From Flavobacterium sp. (lineage in GTDB: Bacteria > Bacteroidota > Bacteroidia > Flavobacteriales > Flavobacteriaceae), in contig NZ_JANJUQ010000032.1 of NCBI RefSeq assembly GCF_024710485.1, positions 109,730 through 173,729 on the forward strand: 64,000 nucleotides of DNA, given 5' to 3'. The notes beneath the pieces were generated by a model. That model did not search any database. It was not told the origin of the DNA and saw nothing but the letters and a program-made list of their open reading frames with translations. The position numbers and the translations under genes are program-made. The number at the start of each line of letters is the position of its first letter. The stretch's first letter is position 1. Positions 26,975 to 37,144 of this stretch are shown here, piece by piece.

Positions 26975-29380
26975 ATGACTGAAGCACAAACCAAAACCGA
27001 AATTACATTTGAAGATTTCAAAGCCGAAGTACTAAACGATTACCGCATAGCGCGTGTAAGTCGCGAATGCAGTTTGCTGGGCCGAAAAGAAGTACTCACC
27101 GGAAAAGCCAAATTCGGCATTTTCGGAGATGGAAAAGAAGTACCGCAATTGGCGATGGCTAAAGCGTTTCAGAATGGCGACTTCCGTTCCGGTTACTACC
27201 GCGATCAAACGTTTATGATGGCAATTGGGCAATTAACCATTGAACAATTCTTTGCCGGTTTGTACGGTCACACCGATTTAGCGCACGATCCGATGAGTGC
27301 CGGACGTCAGATGGGCGGTCACTTTGCCACCCATTCATTAGACGAAAACGGCAATTGGAATAACTTAACGCAACAAAAAAACTCCAGTGCTGATATTTCA
27401 CCTACAGCCGGTCAGATGCCTCGTTTGTTAGGTTTGGCGCAAGCTTCAAAAATATACCGCAACGTTCGCGGGTTGGAAGATTTTACTAAATTCTCCAATC
27501 AAGGAAACGAAGTGGCTTGGGGAACCATTGGCAATGCGTCGACTTCAGAAGGTTTGTTTTTTGAAACCATAAACGCTGCCGGCGTACTACAAGTACCGAT
27601 GGTAATGAGTGTTTGGGATGATGAATATGGTATTTCCGTACATGCCCGTTACCAAACTACTAAAGAAAATATTTCCGAAATATTAAAAGGATTCCAACGC
27701 GATGCCGACAACAATGGCTATGAAATCATGACTGTAAAAGGTTGGGATTATCCGGCATTGGTAGAAACCTACCAAAAAGCATCGGCTATTGCCCGTGAAG
27801 AACACGTACCGGTTTTGGTACACGTTCAAGAATTAACACAACCACAAGGCCACTCGACCTCCGGTTCGCATGAACGCTATAAAAATGCCGAGCGTTTGGC
27901 TTGGGAAGCTGAATTTGATTGTTTGGCCCAAATGAGAAATTGGTTAATCGATAACAATTTGGCCACTGCCGAAGAATTAGAAACCATCGATAACGAAGCC
28001 AAAAAAGAAGTTTTAGAAGGCAAAAAGTCGGCTTGGACTGCTTTTGTTTCACCTATTAAAGCCGAACAGAACGAATTGGTTGCATTGTTAACTGCCATTG
28101 CTGAAAGCAGTGCGAACAAAGTATTCATCGAAAAATACGCAGCTGATTTGGCGGCGATCAAAGAGCCTATACGCAAAGACATCCTAACCACTGCTCGCAA
28201 GGTATTGCGTTTGATAGTAAAAGAAAGCGGACAGTCGCAGTTGGCGACTTGGATTACGAATTACACCAACAAAATACAACCGAAATTCAGCTCGCATTTG
28301 TTTTCACAATCTGACAACACTGTTGTTAAAGTGGCACCGGTGGCACCTACCTACGACGAATCGGCGGAAGAAGTGGATGCCCGACTGGTATTGCGTGATA
28401 ACTTTGATGCCATCTTCAACAAATATCCGGAAAGCTTGATTTTTGGAGAAGACAGCGGCAACATAGGCGATGTTAATCAAGGTTTGGAAGGCATGCAGGA
28501 AAAATACGGAGAATTGCGTGTGGCCGATGCCGGTATTCGGGAAGCGACCATTTTAGGACAAGGTATCGGAATGGCGATGCGTGGCTTACGACCTATAGCT
28601 GAAATTCAATACTTAGATTATTTATTGTACGCCATTCAAATCATGAGTGATGACTTGGCTACCTTACAATACAGAACTCACGGCCGTCAAAAAGCGCCGT
28701 TAATCATCAGAACACGTGGCCACCGTTTGGAAGGTGTTTGGCATTCGGGTTCGCCTATGGGTATGATTATCAATGCCATTCGCGGTATACATGTATTGGT
28801 GCCGAGAAATATGACCAAAGCGGCCGGATTTTACAATACTTTACTAGAAACCGATGAACCGGCTTTGGTGGTAGAATGTTTGAACGGCTATCGTTTGAAA
28901 GAAAAAATGCCGACCAATTTAGGCGAGTTCAAAACGCCTATTGGTGTGGTGGAAACGATTAAAGAAGGTAACGATATTACTATTGTTTCCTACGGTTCTA
29001 CTTTGCGAATTGTAGAGCAAGCTGCGAAAGAATTGTTGGAAGTAGGCATTGATGTGGAAATCATTGATGCGCAATCGTTATTGCCTTTCGACATTCAGCA
29101 CGACTGTGTGAAGAGTATCGCTAAAACCAATCGTTTGTTAGTTGTAGATGAAGATGTTCCCGGTGGTGCGAGCGCTTATTTATTACAACAAATTATCGAT
29201 GAGCAAAACGGTTACCAATATTTAGACAGCCAACCGCAAACGTTAACTTCTAAAGCCCATCGCCCTGCGTACGGCACGGATGGCGACTATTTCTCCAAAC
29301 CATCTGCAGAAGATATTTTTGAAAAAGTATATGCGATTATGCACGAAGCCAAACCGGATCAATATCCGAGTTTGTATTAA
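26975..29380 (+). CDS. 2-oxoacid dehydrogenase E1, alpha and beta subunits fused
   Basis: 801 residues. The first ~400 are an E1-alpha-like thiamine-diphosphate domain ([15 protein letters not shown], the [13 protein letters not shown] region, [16 protein letters not shown] for the ThDP motif, and [13 protein letters not shown]). The second half is an E1-beta-like transketolase pair ([38 protein letters not shown], then [19 protein letters not shown]). It should decarboxylate a 2-oxoacid, probably branched-chain or pyruvate-type, and pass the acyl group to an E2 lipoyl protein encoded elsewhere. Fused E1 proteins are known in Bacteroidota. Substrate cannot be assigned. Confidence 0.88.
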   Translation: MTEAQTKTEITFEDFKAEVLNDYRIARVSRECSLLGRKEVLTGKAKFGIFGDGKEVPQLAMAKAFQNGDFRSGYYRDQTFMMAIGQLTIEQFFAGLYGHTDLAHDPMSAGRQMGGHFATHSLDENGNWNNLTQQKNSSADISPTAGQMPRLLGLAQASKIYRNVRGLEDFTKFSNQGNEVAWGTIGNASTSEGLFFETINAAGVLQVPMVMSVWDDEYGISVHARYQTTKENISEILKGFQRDADNNGYEIMTVKGWDYPALVETYQKASAIAREEHVPVLVHVQELTQPQGHSTSGSHERYKNAERLAWEAEFDCLAQMRNWLIDNNLATAEELETIDNEAKKEVLEGKKSAWTAFVSPIKAEQNELVALLTAIAESSANKVFIEKYAADLAAIKEPIRKDILTTARKVLRLIVKESGQSQLATWITNYTNKIQPKFSSHLFSQSDNTVVKVAPVAPTYDESAEEVDARLVLRDNFDAIFNKYPESLIFGEDSGNIGDVNQGLEGMQEKYGELRVADAGIREATILGQGIGMAMRGLRPIAEIQYLDYLLYAIQIMSDDLATLQYRTHGRQKAPLIIRTRGHRLEGVWHSGSPMGMIINAIRGIHVLVPRNMTKAAGFYNTLLETDEPALVVECLNGYRLKEKMPTNLGEFKTPIGVVETIKEGNDITIVSYGSTLRIVEQAAKELLEVGIDVEIIDAQSLLPFDIQHDCVKSIAKTNRLLVVDEDVPGGASAYLLQQIIDEQNGYQYLDSQPQTLTSKAHRPAYGTDGDYFSKPSAEDIFEKVYAIMHEAKPDQYPSLY

Positions 29381-29385
29381 TAATG

Positions 29386-29412
29386 AAGGGAACCGAATGG
29401 TTCCTTTTTTTA
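29386..29412 (+). terminator. Rho-independent terminator
   Basis: AAGGGAACC, loop GAAT, GGTTCCTTT, then a T run; six base pairs plus a G-T wobble and A-T pairs. It follows the E1 gene directly. Confidence 0.85.
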
Positions 29413-29483
29413 TACCATACTTCGTCCTTCTCACTTTATACTTTGTCCTTCCTAATTATTATCTTTACCAAAAATTAAAAACC

Positions 29484-30767
29484 ATGCAACATATTATTGA
29501 CCGCTTTATCAGCTATGTCACTATCGATACCGAATCCGACCCGAATTCAAGCACTACACCGAGCACCCAAAAACAATTCGATTTGGCCAATAAATTGGTA
29601 GAAGAATTGAAAGCCATCGGGATGAAAGAAGTCACTATTGACAAACACGCTTATGTGATGGCGACTTTGCCTTCTAACGTCAAAGAAAAAGTGCCGACTA
29701 TAGGTTTTGTAGCGCATTTTGATACCACGCCCGATTTTACCGGTAAAGACGTAAAACCGCAAGTGATTCACAATTACGATGGTGGTGATATCGTTTTAAA
29801 TAAAGAACAAAACATCATTTTATCACCTAACTACTTCAAAGATTTATTGCAGTATAAAGGGCAAACGTTAATAACCACCAACGGATTGACTTTATTAGGC
29901 GCCGATGACAAAGCCGGAATTACCGAAATCATGACGGCTATGGAATATTTGATCCAACATCCTGAAATTCCGCACGGCAAAATCAGGGTTTGTTTTACAC
30001 CCGATGAGGAAATTGGTCGCGGTGCCGATTTGTTTGATGTAAAAAAATTCGGAGCCGATTGGGCTTATACGATGGACGGCAGTCAGATAGGCGAATTGGA
30101 ATATGAAAACTTCAACGCAGCCGGTGTTAAAGTGACTTTCAAAGGAAAATCGGTGCATCCGGGTTATGCTAAAGGGAAAATGATCAACTCGATGTTGTTG
30201 GCCAACGATTTTATCAACGAATTGCCGAAAGGTGAAACACCACAGGAAACCAAAGGCTACGAGGGCTTTTTCCACGTAACAGGATTAACCGGTAGTATCG
30301 AAGAAACCAAATTGGAATTGATTATCCGCGACCACGACATGAAGAAATTCATCAAGCGCAAAGAATTGGTACACAAAATCACCAAAAAATTCAATAAGGC
30401 TTATCAGAAACAATTTGGAGAAGATATCGTGGTTTGCGAAATCAAAGACCAATACTACAACATGAAGGAGAAAGTAGAACCGGTAATGTTTATTGTAGAT
30501 TTGGCCGAAAAAGCCATGAAATCTTTAGGCATTAAACCTTTGATTAAACCCATTCGCGGTGGTACCGACGGTTGTCGCTTGTCGTATATGGGCTTACCGT
30601 GTCCGAACATTTTTGCCGGTGGTCACAACTTCCACGGCAAATATGAATACGTTCCTGTTGAAAGCATGCAAAAAGCGGTGGAGGTGATTGTTAAGATTGC
30701 TGAATTGACCGCTACTACTGACTTTACCAAAAAGGGAAAGAAAGAGAAAAAAGGGAAGAAGAAATAA
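29484..30767 (+). CDS. pepT: Peptidase T (tripeptide aminopeptidase)
   Basis: 427 residues from ATG 29484; the frame is open upstream to 29280 but that part overlaps the E1 gene and its terminator. M20B metallopeptidase motifs are present: [15 protein letters not shown] (first zinc His/Asp), [15 protein letters not shown] (bridging Asp), [13 protein letters not shown] (catalytic Glu) and [18 protein letters not shown] with [13 protein letters not shown] for the C-terminal metal His. It releases the N-terminal residue from tripeptides in the cytoplasm. An odd feature is a low-complexity C-terminal tail of Lys and Gly ([12 protein letters not shown]). Confidence 0.93.
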   Translation: MQHIIDRFISYVTIDTESDPNSSTTPSTQKQFDLANKLVEELKAIGMKEVTIDKHAYVMATLPSNVKEKVPTIGFVAHFDTTPDFTGKDVKPQVIHNYDGGDIVLNKEQNIILSPNYFKDLLQYKGQTLITTNGLTLLGADDKAGITEIMTAMEYLIQHPEIPHGKIRVCFTPDEEIGRGADLFDVKKFGADWAYTMDGSQIGELEYENFNAAGVKVTFKGKSVHPGYAKGKMINSMLLANDFINELPKGETPQETKGYEGFFHVTGLTGSIEETKLELIIRDHDMKKFIKRKELVHKITKKFNKAYQKQFGEDIVVCEIKDQYYNMKEKVEPVMFIVDLAEKAMKSLGIKPLIKPIRGGTDGCRLSYMGLPCPNIFAGGHNFHGKYEYVPVESMQKAVEVIVKIAELTATTDFTKKGKKEKKGKKK

Positions 30768-30769
30768 GT

Positions 30770-30890
30770 TCGAAGTACGAAGTAAGAAGTAAGAGGTACG
30801 AAGTAAGAGGTAAGAGGTAAGAGGTACGAAGTACGAGGTATCAAGTACGAGGTATCAAGTACGAAGTGCAAAGTACAAAGTACAAAGTGC
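30770..30890. repeat. Degenerate tandem repeat of ~10 bp, AAGTACGAAGT / AGAGGTAAG
   Basis: About 120 bp between pepT and the YdeI-like gene consist almost entirely of variants of GAAGTACGAA and GAGGTAAGAG. Similar words occur at 31481-31531, and in inverse orientation at 35290-35325 and 52821-52840. Confidence 0.85.
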
Positions 30891-30898
30891 AATATAAG

Positions 30899-31480
30899 AT
30901 GAAAGAAACAAAAAACCCTTGGAGAAAGAACGAACTTTGGGACGAAGCCATAGAAAAACTTCGAGCTATAGTTTTGAAAACCGAATTGGTTGAAGCCCAA
31001 AAATGGGGTGGCGAAGTCTATACCTTAAACAACAAAAACGTAATAGGTATAGGTGGTTTCAAGAATTATTTTGCGTTGTGGTTTTTTAACGGTGTTTTTT
31101 TAAAGGATGAGGCCAACGTATTGGTCAATGCCAATGAAGGCGTAACCAAAGCCTTGCGCCAATGGCGTTTTACCTCGACAGAAGAATTGGATGAGAAACT
31201 GATACTGCGTTACCTAAACGAAGCCATAGCCAACGAAAAAGCCGGCTTATCCGTTAAGCCCGAAAAGAAAGAAGCCATGCAATGCGAATTCTTTCAAGCG
31301 GCATTGGATAAGGATATCGCTTTGAAAACCGCTTTAGAACAACTCACCCCTTTCAAACAAAAAGAATATTGGGAATACATGGCCACAGCCAAACAAGAAA
31401 AAACCAAAGTCACCCGTTTGGAAAAAATCACGCCGATGATATTGGATGGCAAAGGGTTTAATGATAAGTATAGGAAATAA
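30899..31480 (+). CDS. YdeI/OmpD-associated family protein with DUF1801-like domain
   Basis: 193 residues from ATG 30899; an earlier start would lie in the tandem repeat. The N-terminal half is DUF1801-like (KTELVEAQKWGGEVYTLNN, then VIGIGGFKNYFALWFFNGV), an alpha-beta fold also found in frataxin-like proteins. The C-terminal half (KKEAMQCEFFQAAL, then FKQKEYWEYMATAKQEKTKVTRLEKI) is the YdeI-type domain. E. coli YdeI is linked to survival against antimicrobial peptides; the role here is not known. It is convergent with the PKD gene and shares its terminator. Confidence 0.82.
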   Translation: MKETKNPWRKNELWDEAIEKLRAIVLKTELVEAQKWGGEVYTLNNKNVIGIGGFKNYFALWFFNGVFLKDEANVLVNANEGVTKALRQWRFTSTEELDEKLILRYLNEAIANEKAGLSVKPEKKEAMQCEFFQAALDKDIALKTALEQLTPFKQKEYWEYMATAKQEKTKVTRLEKITPMILDGKGFNDKYRK

Positions 31481-31531
31481 GTGAAAAGTACGAAGTGAAA
31501 ATTACGAGGTACGAGGTACGAAGTAAGAAGT
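31481..31531. repeat. Short tandem repeat related to the one at 30770
   Basis: GAAAAGTACGAAGTG, ATTACGAGGTACGAGGTACG and AAGTAAGAAGT lie directly between the stop of the YdeI-like gene and the terminator. Confidence 0.7.
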
Positions 31532-31532
31532 G

Positions 31533-31570
31533 AAAAATCCCAAATTCCGTTATGGCATTTGGGATTTTTT
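31533..31570 (+). terminator. Bidirectional rho-independent terminator
   Basis: AAATCCCAAAT (31535-31545) pairs with ATTTGGGATTT (31557-31567), flanked by A and T tracts. It serves the convergent YdeI-like and PKD genes. Confidence 0.9.
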
Positions 31571-31588
31571 GTTTGAAATTTTCACAGC

Positions 31589-34500
31589 TTAACGCTTCAT
31601 CAGCTTAAACCATTTTTCTGCATGGTCAGCTTTTAGTCGGACAAAATAAAGGCCGGATTGTCCACTTATGAAAGAAGAAACTTTGTTGACATTGTTAAAC
31701 TGTTCTTCTGAAATTAACTTTCCGGTGATATCATACACTTCTACAATAGCCGATTCAAATGAGGAGTTAAGTGTTATGCTGAACTCATTCACGGTTGGAT
31801 TGGGCACTATAGTCAGCTTATCGAAGGTAGTATCAGACCAATCAGTATTGCTTAAAGCGTTGAATTTTGACACACCACAACTTTCCGCAAAGCGAAGTAC
31901 GGTTCCGTCTACCCCATTCAAGCCATCGATTACTTGACCAAAATCGGTATATACTTGCGATGCAGAAGATGGATATCCCATATTTTTGGCCAAATAGAAA
32001 AGATTATTAGTTCCTTTGAAAAAACCGGTAAAGCCATAAAAACTATTGATATTTCCGCCATCATTATTCAAAAACAATCGCTTTAAATTGCCTGCCTCGT
32101 CATATACTGAAACAAAATAATCAAACTTATTGATGGTTAAGCTATAACCGTTTCCGTTGGTACTGTCGAATAAAGCCGTACAATAGTCGCCGTCGTTATT
32201 GTTATTAAAAATTTGTCCGACTACGTGAATTTCATTACCGTCTTTTAACAAATTGTACCCATGTCCATAATACGTATGACCTGAACCACGGATCCATTGG
32301 CAAATCCCGTTGGTATTGACTTTGGCCACAAAATATGGTCCTTGTTGGGTTGACACCGTTGAGCCATCGGTGTTTTCAAAAACATGTGTAAAATTTAGAG
32401 TGCCAAAATAATTATAGCCCGTAGAATTGGTACCGGTAAGATAAATGGTCCCATCGCTTTCCACTATCATTTTATTGGCATAGGTTGTATCATTAGGAAA
32501 ACCATTCGCATCAATAGTACGGCTTCTGAGTTTCCAGATAATTTCGCCATTAGGACTCATTTTTATCAATCCGATTTTAGAACCGTAGCTACCATCTCCC
32601 ATAATGGTTTGAGAAACGGTATTGCTTCCGGCTTGGTAAACGGTTCCTTGCAAATCGAAATCCATTGTAAAATAGATATTGTTATTCGCGTCTATTCCTA
32701 AATTACTAAGTCCGATTTTATTGGCAGAATATAAATAAACCTTAGTATCCCAAATAAACGAGCCGTTAGGAGCAATCTTTACAATTACGTTAGTTGCTCT
32801 TGGGGTAACTACTTGCTGGGCTATCTCCTGAGCTAAAGCGCCGTTAAAATAGGTTTGAATAGTGATAAAATTAGTATCCAAAGACGACAGTCCTATCAAA
32901 TTATTTTGGCTGTCTACTGCCATTTTTACAAAGCCGAGGTAACTGTTTTGCCAGTACCAAATCAATTCTCCTTTGGCGTTTAATTTGATTAAGTAATATC
33001 CGGGTTGATTGAGTGTCGCTGATAAATCGGTGCTTCTTCCGGTATTGTCGATAAATTTACCGCTTCCTTTGCCGGAGATATAAATATTACCTTCAGCATC
33101 AACAGCAGTAGAATAAACGCCATTATCATTGTTGTTCCCAAAAGCTGTATTGATGTTGTAAACCGTCCATTTAATCACACCGTTGCTGTCGTATTTAGAC
33201 AAATAGCCTCCTTTTTTTCCGGCTAAGTTTAGTGTTACGCCGTGATTGGAATCGAAAATCTCATTGAAATACGTTCCGCAAAGTAAAAAGCCATCGGCTG
33301 TTGGTGTCATTTGGGCAATATCGGGATTATAATTCCCCGGCCAATTGGGATCATTACTGTTGTTGGTTAACAAGAAGCATTCGGCGGCGGCGGCATCCGG
33401 CTCAAAAATATAGGGTTTAGTATTGGTTACAGTATCGTGACAATCGTTATCCGACCAAGCATGTAAGGTTGTAGTTACAGCACCCGGAGCGCTAAAACTC
33501 AATTGCGGATTAGGTGAACTTGAACTTATCACTGAAGCATTCGGTGTAAATTGCCAATCAAAGTTTTGAGCATCGGTAGTGTTTTCGAAAAAGTCGACCG
33601 TTTCATTGACTTCTGCGTTGATTAAGCCTGCGTGAAAATCGGCTTTGGTTTCTTCAACCGTAATCAAAAAGTTTCCGGTAAATCGGCGACTGCAATTGGC
33701 TAAGTTGTGTTTAGCATCGATGTAGTAGTTTCCGGTCACCTCAATTAATCCGGTTGTAAATGTTAAAAGACCACCGGTACTTACACTACTCTGCCCATAA
33801 TTAGTCCCGGATTGGTCTTCCATTCGCAAGGTATAAATCACATCCGGTTCTGAATCGGCTATTGTAATTTGAATGGCTTCTTGTTTGCACAAAATAGCAT
33901 CGCTCAGCGTAACCGTTTTGTCTATTTGCGGCGGATTAACAATGTAAATTGTTTTGGAATCGGTTGACTGTTGACCGGCGCTGTTTTGAACCGTCAAATC
34001 AATTGTATAAGTACCTACAGCCGGAAAATTATAACTAAAGGAGTTGGTTCCGGTTTGTACTAAATTATTGTTGATGTACCAGCTGTAAGTGTTGGCACTT
34101 CCGGTAACCGCACTTAACGGAATTCCTCCCGGATAGCATCCGCCATTGGCGTTAATACGAACGTAAGGTTTGGTAGCACCACCGTTTCCATTGGTTTTTA
34201 AGATGACACCATTACTACCAAAGGCATAGAAATCGGTTGTGCCGTCTTGTTTCCAAAAATCTTTGATATCGTAATTGAGGGAAGTGACTTGCCACTCGGT
34301 CGAAACATTAGAAAAAGAACTCGTAGCATAAGATGATCGGTAAATTCCGTGACTCGTACCGATGAAAATATATCCGGAATTCAGGATAAAACCATTGGCA
34401 TCCAGTGGTCCGTAGAAGTTTTGATTGTAACGGGTCGTAAAATCAGTAACCGAAGACAAATCGGTATACGAAAATGAATTGCCGCCAACACCATATACAT

Positions 34501-35179
34501 TGGAGCTATTACTGTTGCCAAATAACACATCACGATTGATTGCTGAGTTGGTTGGTACTACATTTACAGTACCCAAAGCCCCTGCGCTGATAGAAGTTCG
34601 CATTATCTTTTGATCAGTGCCTAAGAGTATATAACTACTCGCTGAGCCCACACTTAATAAATCATCCGTCAAACCGGTGGGAATAGTAAATAGTTGTGTG
34701 GCATTGAAACGAAGTAATAAACCATCATCACCCACTGCAAAATAGGCGTTGTAACTCGAAGAAAAATCGATTTTATTCAATTTAGAATTGGTCGGTCCGA
34801 CATATACTATTTCGTATGTTAGAGACGGGATGGCTATCTTCATCAAAACCGCCTTTTGTGTTGTAGTATCCTGACCGCAAGCGAAGACAAATCCGCTATT
34901 AGACGAATTGGAAGGAACAGAATAACAATGGGTAAAAGCCGTGTTCTCATATATAGCCGCGTCGGCAGTATTGTTTGTGATTTCAAATCGGGTCCAACTA
35001 CCCGACCCTACACCACCGGTTGTTGTATAGTATAAACCTTCGGCTCCGCAAGCCAAGCCGTTTTCATCTAAAAAAACAGCGCCTGTAAGGTTATCATTGA
35101 TTCCGGTATTGAGATTCACCCATTGGGCATTGGTAATAGTGGTAAAAAGAAAAAATAAGAAAAAGTAATAGTGTTTCAT
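31589..35179 (-). CDS. Large secreted PKD protein with T9SS sorting domain
   Basis: 1196 residues. Signal peptide MKHYYFFLFFLFTTITNAQ. Residues about 20-335 form a propeller-like region starting WVNLNTGINDNLTGAVFLDE, similar to Ycf48-type repeats. A PKD/Ig-like domain lies near 345-415 (NTYSWYINNNLVQTG, VGTYTIDLTVQNS) and a second near 510-590. Residues about 600-1090 contain SBBP-like repeats (GYLSKYDSNGVIKWTVYN, DAEGNIYISGKG, and several more). The last ~75 residues are a type A sorting domain (LTIVPNPTVNEFSITLNS to the end). It should be exported through Sec and T9SS to the surface. Ligand or activity unknown. Confidence 0.88.
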   Translation of the reverse strand: MKHYYFFLFFLFTTITNAQWVNLNTGINDNLTGAVFLDENGLACGAEGLYYTTTGGVGSGSWTRFEITNNTADAAIYENTAFTHCYSVPSNSSNSGFVFACGQDTTTQKAVLMKIAIPSLTYEIVYVGPTNSKLNKIDFSSSYNAYFAVGDDGLLLRFNATQLFTIPTGLTDDLLSVGSASSYILLGTDQKIMRTSISAGALGTVNVVPTNSAINRDVLFGNSNSSNVYGVGGNSFSYTDLSSVTDFTTRYNQNFYGPLDANGFILNSGYIFIGTSHGIYRSSYATSSFSNVSTEWQVTSLNYDIKDFWKQDGTTDFYAFGSNGVILKTNGNGGATKPYVRINANGGCYPGGIPLSAVTGSANTYSWYINNNLVQTGTNSFSYNFPAVGTYTIDLTVQNSAGQQSTDSKTIYIVNPPQIDKTVTLSDAILCKQEAIQITIADSEPDVIYTLRMEDQSGTNYGQSSVSTGGLLTFTTGLIEVTGNYYIDAKHNLANCSRRFTGNFLITVEETKADFHAGLINAEVNETVDFFENTTDAQNFDWQFTPNASVISSSSPNPQLSFSAPGAVTTTLHAWSDNDCHDTVTNTKPYIFEPDAAAAECFLLTNNSNDPNWPGNYNPDIAQMTPTADGFLLCGTYFNEIFDSNHGVTLNLAGKKGGYLSKYDSNGVIKWTVYNINTAFGNNNDNGVYSTAVDAEGNIYISGKGSGKFIDNTGRSTDLSATLNQPGYYLIKLNAKGELIWYWQNSYLGFVKMAVDSQNNLIGLSSLDTNFITIQTYFNGALAQEIAQQVVTPRATNVIVKIAPNGSFIWDTKVYLYSANKIGLSNLGIDANNNIYFTMDFDLQGTVYQAGSNTVSQTIMGDGSYGSKIGLIKMSPNGEIIWKLRSRTIDANGFPNDTTYANKMIVESDGTIYLTGTNSTGYNYFGTLNFTHVFENTDGSTVSTQQGPYFVAKVNTNGICQWIRGSGHTYYGHGYNLLKDGNEIHVVGQIFNNNNDGDYCTALFDSTNGNGYSLTINKFDYFVSVYDEAGNLKRLFLNNDGGNINSFYGFTGFFKGTNNLFYLAKNMGYPSSASQVYTDFGQVIDGLNGVDGTVLRFAESCGVSKFNALSNTDWSDTTFDKLTIVPNPTVNEFSITLNSSFESAIVEVYDITGKLISEEQFNNVNKVSSFISGQSGLYFVRLKADHAEKWFKLMKR

Positions 35180-35252
35180 TTGTTGTATGAGTCCTTAAAA
35201 GGGTTTAGAGTGCCAAATGTAAACAATTTTACTTGAGCTGATTACTTTTAAC

Positions 35253-35288
35253 AAAAAATCCCAGACACCTTGTGGTATTTGGGATTTT
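35253..35288 (-). terminator. Rho-independent terminator of the nusB-DUF1573-yajC operon
   Basis: AAAATCCCA and TGGGATTTT flank an inner ACC-TTGT-GGT hairpin; the A run on the plus strand gives a U tract on minus-strand transcripts. Short GTACTTCGTACTT repeats lie between it and yajC. Confidence 0.8.
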
Positions 35289-35324
35289 ACTTTGTACTTC
35301 GTACTTTTAATTTCGTACTTTTCT

Positions 35325-35600
35325 TTATGCTTTTTTATTCAAAGCTTGAGTCAGTTCTAATGAAATGGCTGAACGCTCAATTTTTAGTTTGCCCGACATG
35401 GTTTCGATTACCACTGTCGTTTCGGCTAACTCAGAAATTTTGCCGTGGAATCCGCTTTTAGTGATGATTTTATCGCCGACTTTCAAGGCAGCTTCAAATT
35501 CTTTTTCTTGTTTTAATTTCTTTTGTTGTGGGCGAATCATAAAAAAATAAATCACCACAAACATTAATAAAAAGGGTAAAAAACTAGTTAATTGTTCCAT
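35325..35600 (-). CDS. yajC: Preprotein translocase subunit YajC
   Basis: 91 residues: one N-terminal membrane helix (FLPFLLMFVVIYFFMI), the family motif RPQQKKLKQEKEF, and a small beta-domain with VGDKIITKSGFHGKI. YajC associates with SecDF-type accessory parts of the Sec translocase at the inner membrane. It is the last gene of an operon with nusB and the DUF1573 lipoprotein (gap 15 nt), an order I recall as common in flavobacteria. Confidence 0.94.
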   Translation of the reverse strand: MEQLTSFLPFLLMFVVIYFFMIRPQQKKLKQEKEFEAALKVGDKIITKSGFHGKISELAETTVVIETMSGKLKIERSAISLELTQALNKKA

Positions 35601-35615
35601 AATAATTGTTGGGTT

Positions 35616-36110
35616 TTAGTTCTTTTGAGGAACTTCGATATTAGCATTAATAATTAAAATTTTGTTCCCTTCTTGGGTATTGCATTGTAGGGTTACTGTT
35701 TTGGCAGTTTTACCTTGTTTTCCTTTAGAATCGAAAGACACTTTAATGTTTCCGGTTTCACCCGGTTTTATGGGTGTTCTCGGATAATCAGGTATTGTAC
35801 AGCCACAAGAACCTCGCGCCGCAGTGATGATTAAGTCGGCTTCTCCGGTGTTTTTGAACTTGAAATCAGTACTCGGTTTGTCGCCTTGTTGAATGGTTCC
35901 GAAATCGTGTTCTTCTTTTTCAAAGGTCATTATCGGATATTTCCCATCTGCCGGCACTTGAGCTGTTGGTGTAACTGTTTCGATGGCTTCAGGTGTTTGA
36001 GTTGAAATGGTGTCCAACAAAACTTCTTTATCGTTTGTACTTTCTTTTTTACACGCGGTTGTCAGTACCAGTAGTGCTGCAACAACCAACAAATTGAATT
36101 TTATTTTCAT
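35616..36110 (-). CDS. DUF1573 domain lipoprotein
   Basis: 164 residues. An N-terminal lipoprotein signal (LLVVAALLVLTTACKKES) places it in the envelope. A Thr/Pro-rich linker precedes a DUF1573 Ig-like domain (EKEEHDFGTIQQGDKPS, FKFKNTGEADLIITAARGSC, GCTIPDYPRTPIKPGETG, VSFDSKGKQGK), with the conserved GSCGCT cysteines. Function of the family is unknown; the domain is an Ig-like fold related to HYDIN/ASH-type modules. It lies between nusB and yajC in one operon. Confidence 0.88.
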   Translation of the reverse strand: MKIKFNLLVVAALLVLTTACKKESTNDKEVLLDTISTQTPEAIETVTPTAQVPADGKYPIMTFEKEEHDFGTIQQGDKPSTDFKFKNTGEADLIITAARGSCGCTIPDYPRTPIKPGETGNIKVSFDSKGKQGKTAKTVTLQCNTQEGNKILIINANIEVPQKN

Positions 36111-36124
36111 AGTATTATCACTGA

Positions 36125-37063
36125 TTACATTAAACCTCTACCGGTTTTTTTGATTTTATTTTCGGCTTGGAATTCTTTGACCAAGTTATCTAAAATTCCG
36201 TTAATAAAAATACTGCTTTTCGGAGTAGAATATTCTTTGGCAATTTCTAGGTATTCATTGATGGTCACTTTGATTGGAATAGACGGAAATTTCAAAAATT
36301 CGCAAATAGCCATTTTTAAAATGATGGTATCAATTTCGGCGATACGTTCGGCATCCCAATTGGGCGTTTTATCAATGTATTCTTTGGCCAATGCTACCTC
36401 GTTGAGTACCGTTTTGCGGAACAAATTACCAACAAATTCGCGGTCTTCTTCATCTTTGTACAACTTCACCACTTTGAAATCGTCTTTCAACGATATTTGT
36501 TTGAGTTGCTTTTGGATTTGGGTATTCACCAACGGAATATCGTCAATCCAAGTCAGTTTATGATCTTCGAGATAGTCGTATAACTTTTCGTTTGGCGCAA
36601 TCAACTCGGTGAACATGTCTACTACAAACTGTTTGTCTTCTTCAAACGTATTGGTGCGATTGCTCATGTATTTGGCATACAAATCACTTTGTTTGATTTC
36701 GTTTAAAAGTAACAAGATGTAATCATCGTTGAGCGACCAGTTGTTGATTTTTCTGCTTTCAAGGGCAATGCTTAATGAACTGTTTTCTTCTAACAGCAGT
36801 AAAACGGCATTGTTGACGAACTTAAGGTTTGGATTTTTTTCTTCCGGTGTGGCTAAGTGTTTCTTGGCAGAAGTTTCTAAGAAAATAACTTCTTTTTTGC
36901 GAATTTCCGTTAGGGAAGACAACATGATCAAATACAAATCCTGAATATTATCAATACTTTGGATTAGGAATTTCTCCTCTTTTTCTAACTCTTCAGCATT
37001 TTTTTGGTGCATCGCATAAATGGATTGCATCACTTTTACTCGAATATGTCTTCTGTTTAACAC
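36125..37063 (-). CDS. nusB: Transcription antitermination factor NusB (long Bacteroidota form)
   Basis: 312 residues, about twice the E. coli length, as expected in Bacteroidota, where an N-terminal helical region precedes the classical domain. The C-terminal third carries the NusB signature (DTIILKMAICEFLKFPSI, VTINEYLEIAKEYSTPKS, FINGILDNL). NusB works with NusE (S10) in antitermination at rRNA operons. The start is GTG (complement at 37061-37063), supported by the conserved beginning MLNRRHIRVKVMQSIYA. It heads the operon with DUF1573 and yajC. Confidence 0.92.
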   Translation of the reverse strand: MLNRRHIRVKVMQSIYAMHQKNAEELEKEEKFLIQSIDNIQDLYLIMLSSLTEIRKKEVIFLETSAKKHLATPEEKNPNLKFVNNAVLLLLEENSSLSIALESRKINNWSLNDDYILLLLNEIKQSDLYAKYMSNRTNTFEEDKQFVVDMFTELIAPNEKLYDYLEDHKLTWIDDIPLVNTQIQKQLKQISLKDDFKVVKLYKDEEDREFVGNLFRKTVLNEVALAKEYIDKTPNWDAERIAEIDTIILKMAICEFLKFPSIPIKVTINEYLEIAKEYSTPKSSIFINGILDNLVKEFQAENKIKKTGRGLM

Positions 37064-37086
37064 GGATAAGAACTTTTAAAAATTAA

Positions 37087-37113
37087 CAAAGCGAAAGAAG
37101 ATCTTTCGCTTTG
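37087..37113 (-). terminator. Terminator-like hairpin after leucine dehydrogenase
   Basis: CAAAGCGAAAG and CTTTCGCTTTG form an 11-bp perfect stem with a 5-nt loop. The following U tract on the minus strand is short and interrupted, so termination may be partial. Confidence 0.7.
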
Positions 37114-37144
37114 CAAAAATAGGAATATTTTAAAATTTTACTAC

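Noticed and set aside
37076..37144. Separate promoter for nusB inside the hairpin region
   Set aside because: No TAnnTTTG in a fitting position on the minus strand; the hairpin is better read as a terminator or attenuator after leucine dehydrogenase.
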